IMG/VR virus record: IMGVR_UViG_3300020477_000028
Span: 1 to 57,713 of that record
From: a virus
Length of the DNA stretch: 57,713 bases
Reading direction: 5' to 3' (one strand)
Shown here: positions 18,401 to 28,126 of the stretch, in pieces
Layout of the letters: the number at the start of each line of letters is the position of its first letter
Position numbering within the stretch: position 1 is the first letter of the stretch
Notes under the pieces: model-generated
What the model saw: only the letters and a program-made list of their open reading frames with translations
Told to the model about the DNA's origin: nothing
Database searches by the model: none
Position numbers and translations under genes: made by a program

Positions 18401-21400
18401 TTTCTTTATTTGAGGAAGAGACATAAATGAATTAGTCCATGTAGGATTCACACCCATACGATCCATCATAAATACAGTATTTGCTGTAATAGTATTATTA
18501 TTAATATAAAATATATAAGGATCTTTTGCTATATCTACATAAGCATCTAAACGAGAAGATAATGTATTACTTATCATATTTAAACTATTCCTAGTATATA
18601 TTTGACTTAGATCAGTATTATTATTTTTAGTTACATTACCTATTAAAAGATTATCTTCTGCTAAATATAAAGGAGATTCTAGTTCTTGATCTAAAGACCA
18701 TTGTGAAATCATATGATCTACTAAATGTCTAGCTGTTTGTCCCACACCAAATTTACCCCCTAAGAAAGTTTCTTTTAAATGCATTTGATACCCTGGACTA
18801 AACCACTCTAAATCTTGTAAATTAGAAACAATATTAGAGACTGTAGAATAAAATTCAGGAGTACCTTTGGAATTTTCAATTTCATTAATTTGAGCTTGGC
18901 TTAAAAGATGTTTATTTTCTAAATATCTAACCATTGCAGCATCATTTTTCAATCCTACAGAATCTAATGGGCTTACTAACTGCACGAAAGTATTAGAACT
19001 AGTTAAAATTGAATCATATAATTCTAATTTTCTATTTCTAAGAGCTTTTGTATATAATCCCTTATTTTTAGATCTAGCTTCTTTATTTCCATCTACAGTT
19101 CTACGTCCATCATATTCAACATAAAAAGGAGACTTAGTTCCATCATTATTAGTACGAACCCCATAAGAAGCAAGCATAATATAAAGTTTATCTATATCAA
19201 AATCTGCACCTGTTTTAGAAGTAATTTCATCATAAGCTACAACTGTATCTCCCATATGTGCAGGTAAAAATCCTACTACTTCTAGACTATCAATAGAACT
19301 CATTCCTTGATTAGGTATACGATAGCCTATAGCTCTTAATAATCTTTTATCTTTTATATATTTTTTAATTTGAGTTTGAGACATTCCATCTACTCCAGGA
19401 ACCATATCTTTAAACCAACTAGGTAAAAATATTTGAGCTCTTACAACACCATTTTTAGTTACATAAGCAGGCCCTAATTTATTTTCATTAACTCCTTTTA
19501 AGATTTCAGCCTTAGTAGCATTATCTAATTCACTGAATTTACTAGTTTTTTGGAATCCAAAATTACTCATTTGAATATAAGATCCCCCTGGCATTTCTAA
19601 TTTAACTGTTTTTTTAGTTATTAAAGAAGAAATCATATTTCCTATATCTTCAGAAAAAGGATGAGAATCTAATCCTAAATCTCCTCCATACTTCCAAGTC
19701 ATTTTACCTCCTCGCTCTTCTAATTCTAAAGATTTTAATAATTTAGTAGAGGTATTCTCTTTAGAAGCAAAAGATTTAAGTAATATTTTTTGAATTTTTT
19801 CTATATTATTAATCTTATACATAGGCTGATCGTTAACATCTTCTCCAAGATATTCAATCCCCCATTCTTGCTCTAAAGATTCTTTTTGCGCATCAGATAA
19901 TGCTCTATCAATTTCATGAACTTCTTTAACTAAATCCCAACCTGAAACTTCTTTATATCTTTGAATAAAAGTACCATCCTTTTGCTTTTCCATATGAGTA
20001 GGAACTTTAAAGGTAGCTTCTAGATCAATATTACCAATTATATTTTTCTTTACTTGAGACCCTTCTAATTGTAAAGGAGAAACGTGAGGAGACAGTTCTT
20101 GCTGAAGCTTCCAATCTCTATTATCTAATTTAAATGGATTTAAAGTAGCATTCTCTAAAATATCTCCTAAAGTACCTTCTTTATGTATAACACTTGGTAA
20201 TTGAGCTCCTACTTTAATACCTGATTCAAATATAACCTCATCTACATTATTCTTCTCCATTAGTGTTAGAAGATTAGCTAATTCTCTATTTTTAATTAAA
20301 GAAGGAACTAAAACAGCTTGGGAATATTTTAAATAAGTAGGTATTTTAGTATTACTTAAACCTCTACTATCTTTAACTCCGTCTCTTATTCCAAAATACA
20401 TACCTTTTAAAGGCTGTGCAAGTATCATATTTAAATCTTCGACTGTAGGCTGTCCATATTTTTCAGGATCAGATAATCTTTTATACATAGGATCATAAGA
20501 TTCGTCCCATTTACCTAGCATAACCATTAAATCTCTCCACCTCCCCAATGTTATGTACGCTTGAGCGTCTGTAACATTTATATTTTTATAAGGAGAAAGT
20601 ATTTCTTTGGCCTCTGCTTGAGACATTCCTTGTTTCATATACCAAGAAAGATAATTCTTATAGTATTTACTTTCATCTATAATATAGTCTCTAATTATTG
20701 CAACATTAAAATGTTCTTTACCTTCTACAATTCGTAAATCTTGTCCAGGAGCAATTAATTCAGGAAGACGTTTTGCCATGTCATCTAAATTTTTATAAAA
20801 TGCTGGGTCTCCAGATAATAATTTCGTAGTTTCAACAAAACTAACCATATTATTTATCATATACTGACCTATAGCTAATCCTATAGCTGCATTATGCTTA
20901 ATTCCTTGGTCTTGAACTCTCTTTTTTCTTAAAAGTCCTGAATAAATATCTTTATCAATTGATCTGTTAGTTAAAATTTTCAAACCATTAGCATTAACTC
21001 TTTCTCCTATAACACCGTTTTCAATCGCTAATTCTACTTCTTTTAAAAATCTAAGACCTAATATAGCATTTATTCTTGGAGCTAAATAGTCTTTTACCTT
21101 TTCTTGATCAAAATTAACAATGAATTTACCACTTTCAGTCATAACCCCCATATCTTTAAGAGCTTTTTCATTATTTAACGATGGGAACATTACAAATTTT
21201 AATCCATTAGCACTTTTTCTAATAGGTTTACCATTTTTATCAAGTTTTGTATAATGATAATATTCTATTAAATGTTCATCTGCTAATTTATTTTTGCCAA
21301 ACAGCTCTTCATGTACAGATTGAATTCTTATTATCTCATCTATTGCATAGTTAGTAAATATTCTAGTTACTACAGGTCCAAAAGAAACTTCTTTTGTAAT

Positions 21401-24400
21401 ATGATTATATTCAAAACCTTGGCTATCATTTTCATATACATTTATAGGAGCAAATCCCTCAACTAAATACCAAACACTTTTATCTGCCATATTAGGTAAA
21501 GAAAAAGTATTTTTAAGTGTAAGATTTATTCTTGTAGCATGTTCTTGTTGAGGAGACATTGTTATATTACTATTACCTGCATCTCTAGAACCTTGTTCCT
21601 TAAGATTATTAAATGTTCTAATAGCTATATCTTTACCACTCATAAGTAATTGTTTAGCCCATTGAGAGCTTTGGGCCCAAGAATTTTCTTTAAGTCGTTT
21701 TCTTTCATATGCAGAATTATTTACTCGGCCTGCAAATTTAAATAAGTAATTATTTAAAGAATAGATCCAGAAAGTTTTAGATTCTGGTCCTATAATTGTA
21801 GTTTGACTAAAGTTTTCACCAGCTAACGCTTCTGCTTCAGCTAATTCCATAACAAAACTATATGAATAATCGTGAGGAGTTTCTATTGCCCACCCTTTTC
21901 CTCTTAAAGGTAATTTTTTTAATTTTTCTACCTGTACAGTAGCAGCTAATAAATCTTTTAATCCATGTTTTGCTCCTTTTCCTCTCTGACGTGTACCTGA
22001 CATTAATTGTTTTAAGCCTTGTAATTGAGTTTCTTTTGAAGATATTAATAGATCTAAAGCGTCTATAGATATTGATATACCTACATCTGAAAGTAAATCT
22101 ATAATATCATATTTAATAGAATCAGGAACTATTTGATCTTCTATATCTTTATTTTTTAAAGATTTTTCTAAACTAGAATATCTCTCTTTTAAAGAATTCC
22201 ATTTAGATCTAAGTCTATTTACTGTACTTTCATTTATAGTTAATGTATTCTCATCATTTAAATTAAAAATATTAGAGAGTTTTAAATTTTCAGCCCACTC
22301 ATTTTTTAATCTATATTTTCTAGTTTGTACCGCAGGATTAATAAGCTGCCAATAATTATCAATTGTTGCTTTACCATCTTCAGTCATTTTTGAAACTTTG
22401 GATACAATAGATGTAAGAAAGTTCATATCTGTCTTAGAAAAAGTATTAAATAATTGAGTTTTTTGATTATCATCTAATGATTTAACCGCTGCCACAACCT
22501 TTTCAAATGTAGGTTTTGATTTTGCTAGCTCATCAAGAGAATCCATCATTTGATCATATGCATATATATACGCTCCTTGATCGTCATAATAATCTACTAT
22601 ACCTGATAATTTACTTTCTAATATATTCCATAAAGTAGTTGAATTTTCAACCTGTACTAATCCTGTACGAGGATCTATAACTGGTTTACCTTCTCTAGAA
22701 AACTTTGGAAAATATGATAATAATATTTTTGTATTAATATTAGCATTTTGTTTACCTCCGAATTCAAAATGAGCACTCATAGCTTGAGATACATCTTTAT
22801 TATCTTTTTCTTGAGCTTCAGTTGCTATTTCTAAAGAAGAAAGTTTTAACATATCTATAATAGCACCTGATTTAGTTTCAGGATTATAAAAATATGTTAA
22901 ATTTTCAAGTAATACTTTAAGATTTTGTGCAGAAGTTTTATCTCCAGCTGCCTCTGCATCTGTAATTTTACGTTTTAAAAATCCAGTTAAAATATTAGAA
23001 CTTACTTTTATATTAGATAAATCTTTAATATTTTTAAAATTACCAGATTGATTAATTAACATAAGTATTAAACTCTTAGCTATTTCTCCTCTATCTTTAG
23101 AATTAAATCCTGCTTCTTCTAAAGCGGCTTCTCCTGATTTAGTTTTAAAAGAATCTAAACTTGCTGCTATCATAGACTCTTCTTGAGTAGCATAATATCC
23201 TCTAGAAAGCCTAGAATAATATTTTTTAGAACTTGGTTTTCTAAATAAATCAAGTAAATATTTTTCTAAAAGATTATAAAAACGAAGTGATAATCTTCCA
23301 AAGAAAGTTTTTCTTTGAGCCTGATTTGTTAATTCAAAATTTCTATATTCTTCAGATCTTAGCTCTTGCAAATGAATACTACGAGCTTGTTGTTTTGTTA
23401 AATTAAAACCAGTATATTTATCTTGTATTTTTTGTATTTGCTCCGAAGTAGGTTCTCCATATTTTTTAGAAGTTTCTTTATTTAGAGCAGCTATTTCTTT
23501 AGCAGTTAAAAAAGACTCTTCTACAACATGCCAAGCTTCATGATATTCTGCACCTTGTTTAGCTTTATTAGATATAGTAATCATACCTTTACTAAATAAA
23601 GCGAATGCTTTTACACCTTTTTTACCTATTTTTAAGATACCGTCTTTAATTTTTGTAGGTATTACTCCACCAAAAGTTTTATCTAACCATTTTAAAGCAG
23701 CTTCAGTATCTATAAGATCTTCTTCTATAGAATTATCTTTATCAAATTCCATAGTAAATCCAAAATCATCTTTATCAGAATCATATTCATCTTTTTCACT
23801 ATCATCAAAGATAATATCATCGTCTTTATGCTCCTCTTCAGACTTTAGTGTATCATCATCTTTAGCAGTTTTCTTTTTCTTTTTAGGTTTAGATTTAGAC
23901 TTATCACTAGATCTACTTATATTTTGTCCTACAACTACCTGTCTATTATGCTGAACTCTTCCAAACTCATCAAGTTGTATATCAGTAGTTAATATTCCTC
24001 CTGCTTCTATAAAATCTAAATTATAGTCATCATTAACACCAAGTTTATATGTCTTCCCTAAAAAGGTAAATTCTTCTATATTAGTATCTTGAAGTAATGG
24101 CATTCTAAAAATATTTCCATTAAATGCTCCTGAATGAGCATTTCTTTTTTTAGTATACTCTTCATTTAATAATTTATTTCTAAATTTTGCTTTTAATCTA
24201 GCCTCAGAAGATTCTTTAAAACTTCCAGCAGTGAATGCTATATTTCCAACTTGAAAATATGAAGAAGTATTATTAGAAGCAGTTTGAAATCCAAAAATAT
24301 TAGGAGATGAAGATTCAAGTTCTTCAACAGTTGGCATATCTTTAGTAGGAGTTACATGTGTGAGTAATCTTAAATATTGTCCTACAGTTAATCCTGTTTT

Positions 24401-27400
24401 TTTATACTGCATACCCATAGTAAAAGGTTTATCTGTAGTAGACTGTATAAGACCTTTTACTATTTCCCACAACTCATCAACTTCTTTACTATTTAAATCT
24501 CTCTGATTTAATTTAATAGGAATTTTAGTTTTTTCTATAGGATCTGTAAAAATTGCATACCATCTACCACTACCATTATTACTCTCAGAATAAATACGAC
24601 TTCCATCTACAATAATTCCTTTATTATTATATGCAAGTATAGGTTTTGATTTTCTGAATAAACTAGAAATTTTAAAATTACCTCCAGGTCCATATTTTTT
24701 TACTTTTCGATTTTGGTTATTAAACATTCCCCAAGTAGCATATATAATAGAACCATAGATATTCGTTTTAGGATCTGATATATAAGCATTTAAAATCTCT
24801 AAACCTAAATTAAGAGTATTTATACCTTCAGCATTAGACGACATTTCGTTCATAACAAATAAATTTGTCATAACAGATTCACCAGTTTTAGGATCTTCTA
24901 ATTTTACACTAATATCTAAATATTTAGCTATTAAAGTATGATAATTATTACCTTTTTTAGCTTGCTCTTTTAACCATTTTTTAGTTATTGCTTTACCGTC
25001 TTTTATACGCTTCTTAATTATAGGAGGTAATTGAGCATATGATTCTGGGCTTATAATATATTGAACTATTAATGATTTTAAAGCTTTACGAGATCTAGAA
25101 TGTATAAACTTATAAACTTTACTACCAAAATTATCTCTTTCTACATTTAAATTTACATCATCTCTATTATTCTGCTCATCTGAAGAATAAGAATCATAAT
25201 CGTCAGTTTTAGAATCTTCTTCAGGAGCATTAGGAGTTTCATCTACTTTCTTATCATCTTGGTCTTTTTGTTCTTTATTTTGATTTTTAGTCTGATTTTG
25301 TTGTTTGTCATTTCCTTCAGCTGGATTATTTTCTTCAAAGTTTATATCTTCTTTAGTATTTTCTTCTTCAGTAGTTTCTTTGCCCTTCTTTTTATTATCT
25401 CGATTTCTTTTTTTATTTTCTCGTTTTTTCTTTTCTATAGTTTCTTTTACTTCAGATTTAAACTCTTCTTTTGGAGTTCTTTTCTCTAAACCTTTATATT
25501 CTTGATCAGATAAAGCGAATTCCTCTCCAAATTCGTCTACAACTACCCACATAGAATCTCCGTCTTTACCTGTTATTTTTTTAAGAACTCCTCTAACCCT
25601 TCCTCCAGCAGCCCAAACATTATCTCCTTCTTTAACATTTTGGTCATCATCTAGAATACTATTTTCATAGTCTTTAGCATTTTTTATTTGTGCGTTTTTT
25701 CTTTTATTTCTTTCTTTTTGGTTATGTTCTACTTCTTGGAACCAAGGATGTTTTGTTATTCTAAATGCTTGATTTTTATTTAAAATTTGCATTCTAGATT
25801 TATCATGTAATCCTTTATCTAACATTCCCATAAATAGCTCTTCATTAGCTTTTACTATTGCTTTATCATCTTGAAGAGAAGGCAATTCTTTAGCACTTTT
25901 TAAACCTAAAGATTTTAATAATTCTCCAAGTTTTTTCTCAGTTTCTGTTATTTGTTTATCTAAAGTTTCTTTCTTTTGATTATTTTGCCATTTAGTAAAA
26001 GTTTTAGATCCTGGATCTTTACTTTTTAATGGTTTAGTGACAGACTTTTTTAAATTTTTAAGAGCTTGTAACTCTTGAAGTAAATTATAAGCAGGTCTTA
26101 AATTTTCAGGAACATTTGGCTCTGCTTTTGCTTTAAGTTTTGATAATCTTTCTGTGGCTTTAGTAATAGTTTTTGCAGCATTTCTAGATCCCTGTATAGA
26201 AAATCCATTAGCTCTCATAATATCTAACTTTTGTGCATCAGTTAAATGTGTATATTCTTTACCTTCTAATTGATTAAATAAATCTCTTTGAGAGTTTATT
26301 TCACTTTCAACTTGTTTAAAATCTATACCTTCAATTGTTCCAGAACCTCCACTATCATTATATCTTTTAAGCCATGTAAGAGCCTTATACATACGATCTC
26401 CTCCATCATTTTTCATGGCATTATAAATCATTTCAGATCTAGTAAGAGATTGCTCAGCATTTAACATTTCTACCCATTTGGCATCATTAAATTCTGCAAT
26501 CTCATCAGAATATTTATTAAAGACATAATTTTTATGAGCTCTATTAGATAAAGCTTGAGTTTGACTAAAACCAACTCCTAATCCCATACCTAAAACTCCT
26601 CCTGCTCTAACTGAATTTCTAAATTCTTCTGTATGAGGTTCATTTCCAGTCCATCTAGAAATAGCCATTTGTCCCATACCTTTTATAGAACCGAACATAG
26701 ATTGACCTGTAATATTTTCAAAATAAGTACCTCCTTGATCATCATATTGTCCTGTAAGATAATCCTTTTTAGTAAGATATTGGTATCCTTCTTCCCAACC
26801 TTCTATAGCTCCTTGAGCTCCCATCATAAGAGGTATCCTACCAAATCTTTTAACTCTGTCACTCCATTTTTTAGCCATATACGGGATTTTTCCCATTTTA
26901 CCGACAGTTCCTACCCAAGGTATAAATCCTATACCTATTTGAACAACGTCTCCTGCAAGAAGCATTTTATTTTTCTTGAAAACATCTTCAGCTCCTTTCC
27001 GAGCTTGACTTTCTAACATTGCTATTATTTTCTTTCCCTCCTCTGTTTTAGGATCTGGGTTTTTTCCTCCATTCCTTATAGCCCAGTCACGAGTTAAAGC
27101 ATTCTTGCGCTGCTCATACGCACTATACATTTCAGCATGAGATTCATTATCTCTCATTACGACAGAACCTATACCACCTATTATACCTCCAGCTGCAATC
27201 ATAATTCCATAAGCAATTTGTCCGTATCCAGGAACTGAATTTGAACCAGAAGCATATAATGCTGTTGATGCTGCTCCTGCCATAAAACCAGCCCCAAGAG
27301 TTGTTGCTAACCATCCTGCATCTGACATAGCTCCACCGACATCTTCTGCAGCTTCAGCGCTTCCCCAATATTTAAATATACTCGTACCCTCATCTTTTTG

Positions 27401-28060
27401 CTGCTCCCTTGCTTTCATTTTATAATGATCAGATACTCTATCTCTTGACGATATTTTTGATTCTTCTTCTAATACATTTTGATTAGCATCATTTATCTCT
27501 TCTTTTAATTCATTTATTTTCTCAAGAAGAGTATTATCTACATTCCCTTCTTCTACATCTTTTAAAGTCTTTCCTTTATTCTCTAAAAGTTCATCTATAT
27601 CCATTTGAGCTCTTAATGCTTTTCCTTTATATCTATCTATTCTTATCTCAGATGCAGTATTCCACATATGTTGCCACCATTGCGTATCTTCATCCGCATA
27701 ATCATTTAATAACCATTCATGAGTTGCTTTACCTGGTTGAAAAGTATTATCATATGTATTTAAAGGATGAGATAATAATGCATCTTGTACATTTCTACGA
27801 TAAGATTTATATGCTACATTTGTATACGTTTCAGGATTTGATTCGTATAATTGTCGTTTAGTATTACGACCTGTATTACCATCAGGTAATACTAATCCAC
27901 TATTATCTTGATTTCCAAGGGAGTTTGTACGTCTTTTACGAGAAGAATTTGTTAAATCCTCTCTTAAGTCTTCACTTTGTACTACTTCTTTGTCTATAAA
28001 TAAGTCTGTATAATTATCTATAGGACGAGTACGTCTTTTATTCTTATTTCCGTTTGCCAT
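15434..28060 (-). CDS. Giant virion RNA polymerase polyprotein with zincin-like domains
   Basis: 4,208-residue polyprotein. Residues 2953-2957 are DFDID inside K-T-G-A-D-F-D-I-D-K-L-Y, the metal-binding catalytic loop of crAss-like virion RNA polymerases, preceded by Y-R-I-P-N-Q and G-F-L-P-A-H. A single-subunit two-barrel polymerase ejected with the DNA to transcribe early genes is established for phage phi14:2; its polymerase protein is about 2,200 residues, so this one is nearly twice as long. The N-terminal 450 residues contain Gly/Ala-rich hydrophobic segments (about 245-300 and 365-390) that could contact membranes. Charged low-complexity linkers lie near 853-960 and 1387-1450. HEAWH (1507-1511) and HELLH (4035-4039) suggest two zinc metallopeptidase-like domains flanking the polymerase, perhaps for self-processing or ejection. 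No frameshift is seen over 12.6 kb. Confidence 0.88.
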   Translation of the reverse strand: MANGNKNKRRTRPIDNYTDLFIDKEVVQSEDLREDLTNSSRKRRTNSLGNQDNSGLVLPDGNTGRNTKRQLYESNPETYTNVAYKSYRRNVQDALLSHPLNTYDNTFQPGKATHEWLLNDYADEDTQWWQHMWNTASEIRIDRYKGKALRAQMDIDELLENKGKTLKDVEEGNVDNTLLEKINELKEEINDANQNVLEEESKISSRDRVSDHYKMKAREQQKDEGTSIFKYWGSAEAAEDVGGAMSDAGWLATTLGAGFMAGAASTALYASGSNSVPGYGQIAYGIMIAAGGIIGGIGSVVMRDNESHAEMYSAYEQRKNALTRDWAIRNGGKNPDPKTEEGKKIIAMLESQARKGAEDVFKKNKMLLAGDVVQIGIGFIPWVGTVGKMGKIPYMAKKWSDRVKRFGRIPLMMGAQGAIEGWEEGYQYLTKKDYLTGQYDDQGGTYFENITGQSMFGSIKGMGQMAISRWTGNEPHTEEFRNSVRAGGVLGMGLGVGFSQTQALSNRAHKNYVFNKYSDEIAEFNDAKWVEMLNAEQSLTRSEMIYNAMKNDGGDRMYKALTWLKRYNDSGGSGTIEGIDFKQVESEINSQRDLFNQLEGKEYTHLTDAQKLDIMRANGFSIQGSRNAAKTITKATERLSKLKAKAEPNVPENLRPAYNLLQELQALKNLKKSVTKPLKSKDPGSKTFTKWQNNQKKETLDKQITETEKKLGELLKSLGLKSAKELPSLQDDKAIVKANEELFMGMLDKGLHDKSRMQILNKNQAFRITKHPWFQEVEHNQKERNKRKNAQIKNAKDYENSILDDDQNVKEGDNVWAAGGRVRGVLKKITGKDGDSMWVVVDEFGEEFALSDQEYKGLEKRTPKEEFKSEVKETIEKKKRENKKRNRDNKKKGKETTEEENTKEDINFEENNPAEGNDKQQNQTKNQNKEQKDQDDKKVDETPNAPEEDSKTDDYDSYSSDEQNNRDDVNLNVERDNFGSKVYKFIHSRSRKALKSLIVQYIISPESYAQLPPIIKKRIKDGKAITKKWLKEQAKKGNNYHTLIAKYLDISVKLEDPKTGESVMTNLFVMNEMSSNAEGINTLNLGLEILNAYISDPKTNIYGSIIYATWGMFNNQNRKVKKYGPGGNFKISSLFRKSKPILAYNNKGIIVDGSRIYSESNNGSGRWYAIFTDPIEKTKIPIKLNQRDLNSKEVDELWEIVKGLIQSTTDKPFTMGMQYKKTGLTVGQYLRLLTHVTPTKDMPTVEELESSSPNIFGFQTASNNTSSYFQVGNIAFTAGSFKESSEARLKAKFRNKLLNEEYTKKRNAHSGAFNGNIFRMPLLQDTNIEEFTFLGKTYKLGVNDDYNLDFIEAGGILTTDIQLDEFGRVQHNRQVVVGQNISRSSDKSKSKPKKKKKTAKDDDTLKSEEEHKDDDIIFDDSEKDEYDSDKDDFGFTMEFDKDNSIEEDLIDTEAALKWLDKTFGGVIPTKIKDGILKIGKKGVKAFALFSKGMITISNKAKQGAEYHEAWHVVEESFLTAKEIAALNKETSKKYGEPTSEQIQKIQDKYTGFNLTKQQARSIHLQELRSEEYRNFELTNQAQRKTFFGRLSLRFYNLLEKYLLDLFRKPSSKKYYSRLSRGYYATQEESMIAASLDSFKTKSGEAALEEAGFNSKDRGEIAKSLILMLINQSGNFKNIKDLSNIKVSSNILTGFLKRKITDAEAAGDKTSAQNLKVLLENLTYFYNPETKSGAIIDMLKLSSLEIATEAQEKDNKDVSQAMSAHFEFGGKQNANINTKILLSYFPKFSREGKPVIDPRTGLVQVENSTTLWNILESKLSGIVDYYDDQGAYIYAYDQMMDSLDELAKSKPTFEKVVAAVKSLDDNQKTQLFNTFSKTDMNFLTSIVSKVSKMTEDGKATIDNYWQLINPAVQTRKYRLKNEWAENLKLSNIFNLNDENTLTINESTVNRLRSKWNSLKERYSSLEKSLKNKDIEDQIVPDSIKYDIIDLLSDVGISISIDALDLLISSKETQLQGLKQLMSGTRQRGKGAKHGLKDLLAATVQVEKLKKLPLRGKGWAIETPHDYSYSFVMELAEAEALAGENFSQTTIIGPESKTFWIYSLNNYLFKFAGRVNNSAYERKRLKENSWAQSSQWAKQLLMSGKDIAIRTFNNLKEQGSRDAGNSNITMSPQQEHATRINLTLKNTFSLPNMADKSVWYLVEGFAPINVYENDSQGFEYNHITKEVSFGPVVTRIFTNYAIDEIIRIQSVHEELFGKNKLADEHLIEYYHYTKLDKNGKPIRKSANGLKFVMFPSLNNEKALKDMGVMTESGKFIVNFDQEKVKDYLAPRINAILGLRFLKEVELAIENGVIGERVNANGLKILTNRSIDKDIYSGLLRKKRVQDQGIKHNAAIGLAIGQYMINNMVSFVETTKLLSGDPAFYKNLDDMAKRLPELIAPGQDLRIVEGKEHFNVAIIRDYIIDESKYYKNYLSWYMKQGMSQAEAKEILSPYKNINVTDAQAYITLGRWRDLMVMLGKWDESYDPMYKRLSDPEKYGQPTVEDLNMILAQPLKGMYFGIRDGVKDSRGLSNTKIPTYLKYSQAVLVPSLIKNRELANLLTLMEKNNVDEVIFESGIKVGAQLPSVIHKEGTLGDILENATLNPFKLDNRDWKLQQELSPHVSPLQLEGSQVKKNIIGNIDLEATFKVPTHMEKQKDGTFIQRYKEVSGWDLVKEVHEIDRALSDAQKESLEQEWGIEYLGEDVNDQPMYKINNIEKIQKILLKSFASKENTSTKLLKSLELEERGGKMTWKYGGDLGLDSHPFSEDIGNMISSLITKKTVKLEMPGGSYIQMSNFGFQKTSKFSELDNATKAEILKGVNENKLGPAYVTKNGVVRAQIFLPSWFKDMVPGVDGMSQTQIKKYIKDKRLLRAIGYRIPNQGMSSIDSLEVVGFLPAHMGDTVVAYDEITSKTGADFDIDKLYIMLASYGVRTNNDGTKSPFYVEYDGRRTVDGNKEARSKNKGLYTKALRNRKLELYDSILTSSNTFVQLVSPLDSVGLKNDAAMVRYLENKHLLSQAQINEIENSKGTPEFYSTVSNIVSNLQDLEWFSPGYQMHLKETFLGGKFGVGQTARHLVDHMISQWSLDQELESPLYLAEDNLLIGNVTKNNNTDLSQIYTRNSLNMISNTLSSRLDAYVDIAKDPYIFYINNNTITANTVFMMDRMGVNPTWTNSFMSLPQIKKYVKYEKYLRGSTEGLEINGKTYYSKAENIIIDALSKALKEERGLKKTDPLPITNLSSPESLAKYYVRTKHDIKTEIEDSKIYQETLEKINNNELKIDDIITVKDLHNMIDKTTTNDMYQELVLFKFFLDMKKKASSLNKIVSASKADTVGANRGLLGSIISRNLIEQAVLESTFEGFNERFEGTMLGKYQSNGPDLMYNLFKDYFILGNPMIEESIYEIGNTVGKKWQMKTDEEFLRKTYNAFKTYLFTKTPYWKSINVEDLFYGKDSIAQKLYKYKNDEKSPIKDNALIRYLTPNFSNLKDGYDYITSPATTKKDGKEKDVLTEAWDSLLNHEDKNIQKFAKDLYKVSLVESGMQNTLFSYHELAPLDFETETGIYQEYGILINNIKDLGMNRSEIMDFLRGQTGNTSLVPEIQLKGKEGKMDVKGIGGMPLHIVLEPKGSRMRYVTHPAPVLEDSTGYPIFTPFLELKQGTSRHLYEHLGYDKTGNAVYRLAERTGRYDKGKNIYESPGTTAIKENEISVVDKKGQTRYLLEEKSILDITESYLEGGVSRNQALEINSELGIAFNESSERDGERFVSTQGESSDFTSMSFDIIDIKQDLNSILDPGYELKNSFMAPLQNINGAIKLGTFKTISEAIEKGVRIEDAINSALKYNLEMKESLLNTKGDLSLANEKGVYQGYSYFMNKARHLIGNNTLIDMLNLEEAALYEYKGEMMSIPNNSIPAITLLDMLQHEMGNSNTYTLIYNLMRNKLQGNPIDLMFVPENEFGLFLSKSKTIVAQYQYNEQYSQSAIIVRELKKDGKLNKKEIGIAVLHELLHYYTVEGVSKNPEFRKKIGTIASMYLTEHVDTMPKALAQYLNPDNFTGDPVNDELVHTKMLGEFITYGLTDPIVIKQLKKSVVTDSQGNVQSLWKSFVKALLDLFNIEKNDSLYDLLFRTVDEFVEKSVDLRDAKTQRNNFISSIFNNKDSRDALGRVEKASRKPNKKCD

Positions 28061-28104
28061 TTTTATTTAATTTAAAAATTAACTGTTATTTAAATTATTC
28101 GTAA

Positions 28105-28126
28105 ATATACTAAAATATTAGTATAT
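28105..28126 (-). terminator. AT-rich perfect hairpin between virion gene and polymerase gene
   Basis: ATATACTAA (28105-28113) and TTAGTATAT (28118-28126) form a 9-bp perfect inverted repeat with a 4-nt loop. It overlaps the stop codon of the M15-peptidase gene and lies in the largest spacer (57 nt) between the large virion genes. On the minus strand it is followed by only a short T-rich stretch, so it is at best a weak terminator or a transcript-processing site separating the polymerase transcript. Confidence 0.35.

Noticed and set aside
25259-25505. Plus-strand hydrophobic ORFs opposite the giant polymerase gene
   Set aside because: They are antisense shadows of the Lys/Glu-rich linker; complementing AAA/GAA codons yields Phe/Ser-rich frames without any start context.
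28061-28117. Host-type promoter before the polymerase gene
   Set aside because: TATATTTA resembles the -7 box, but the last base of TAnnTTTG is wrong and no TTG lies about 20 nt upstream.
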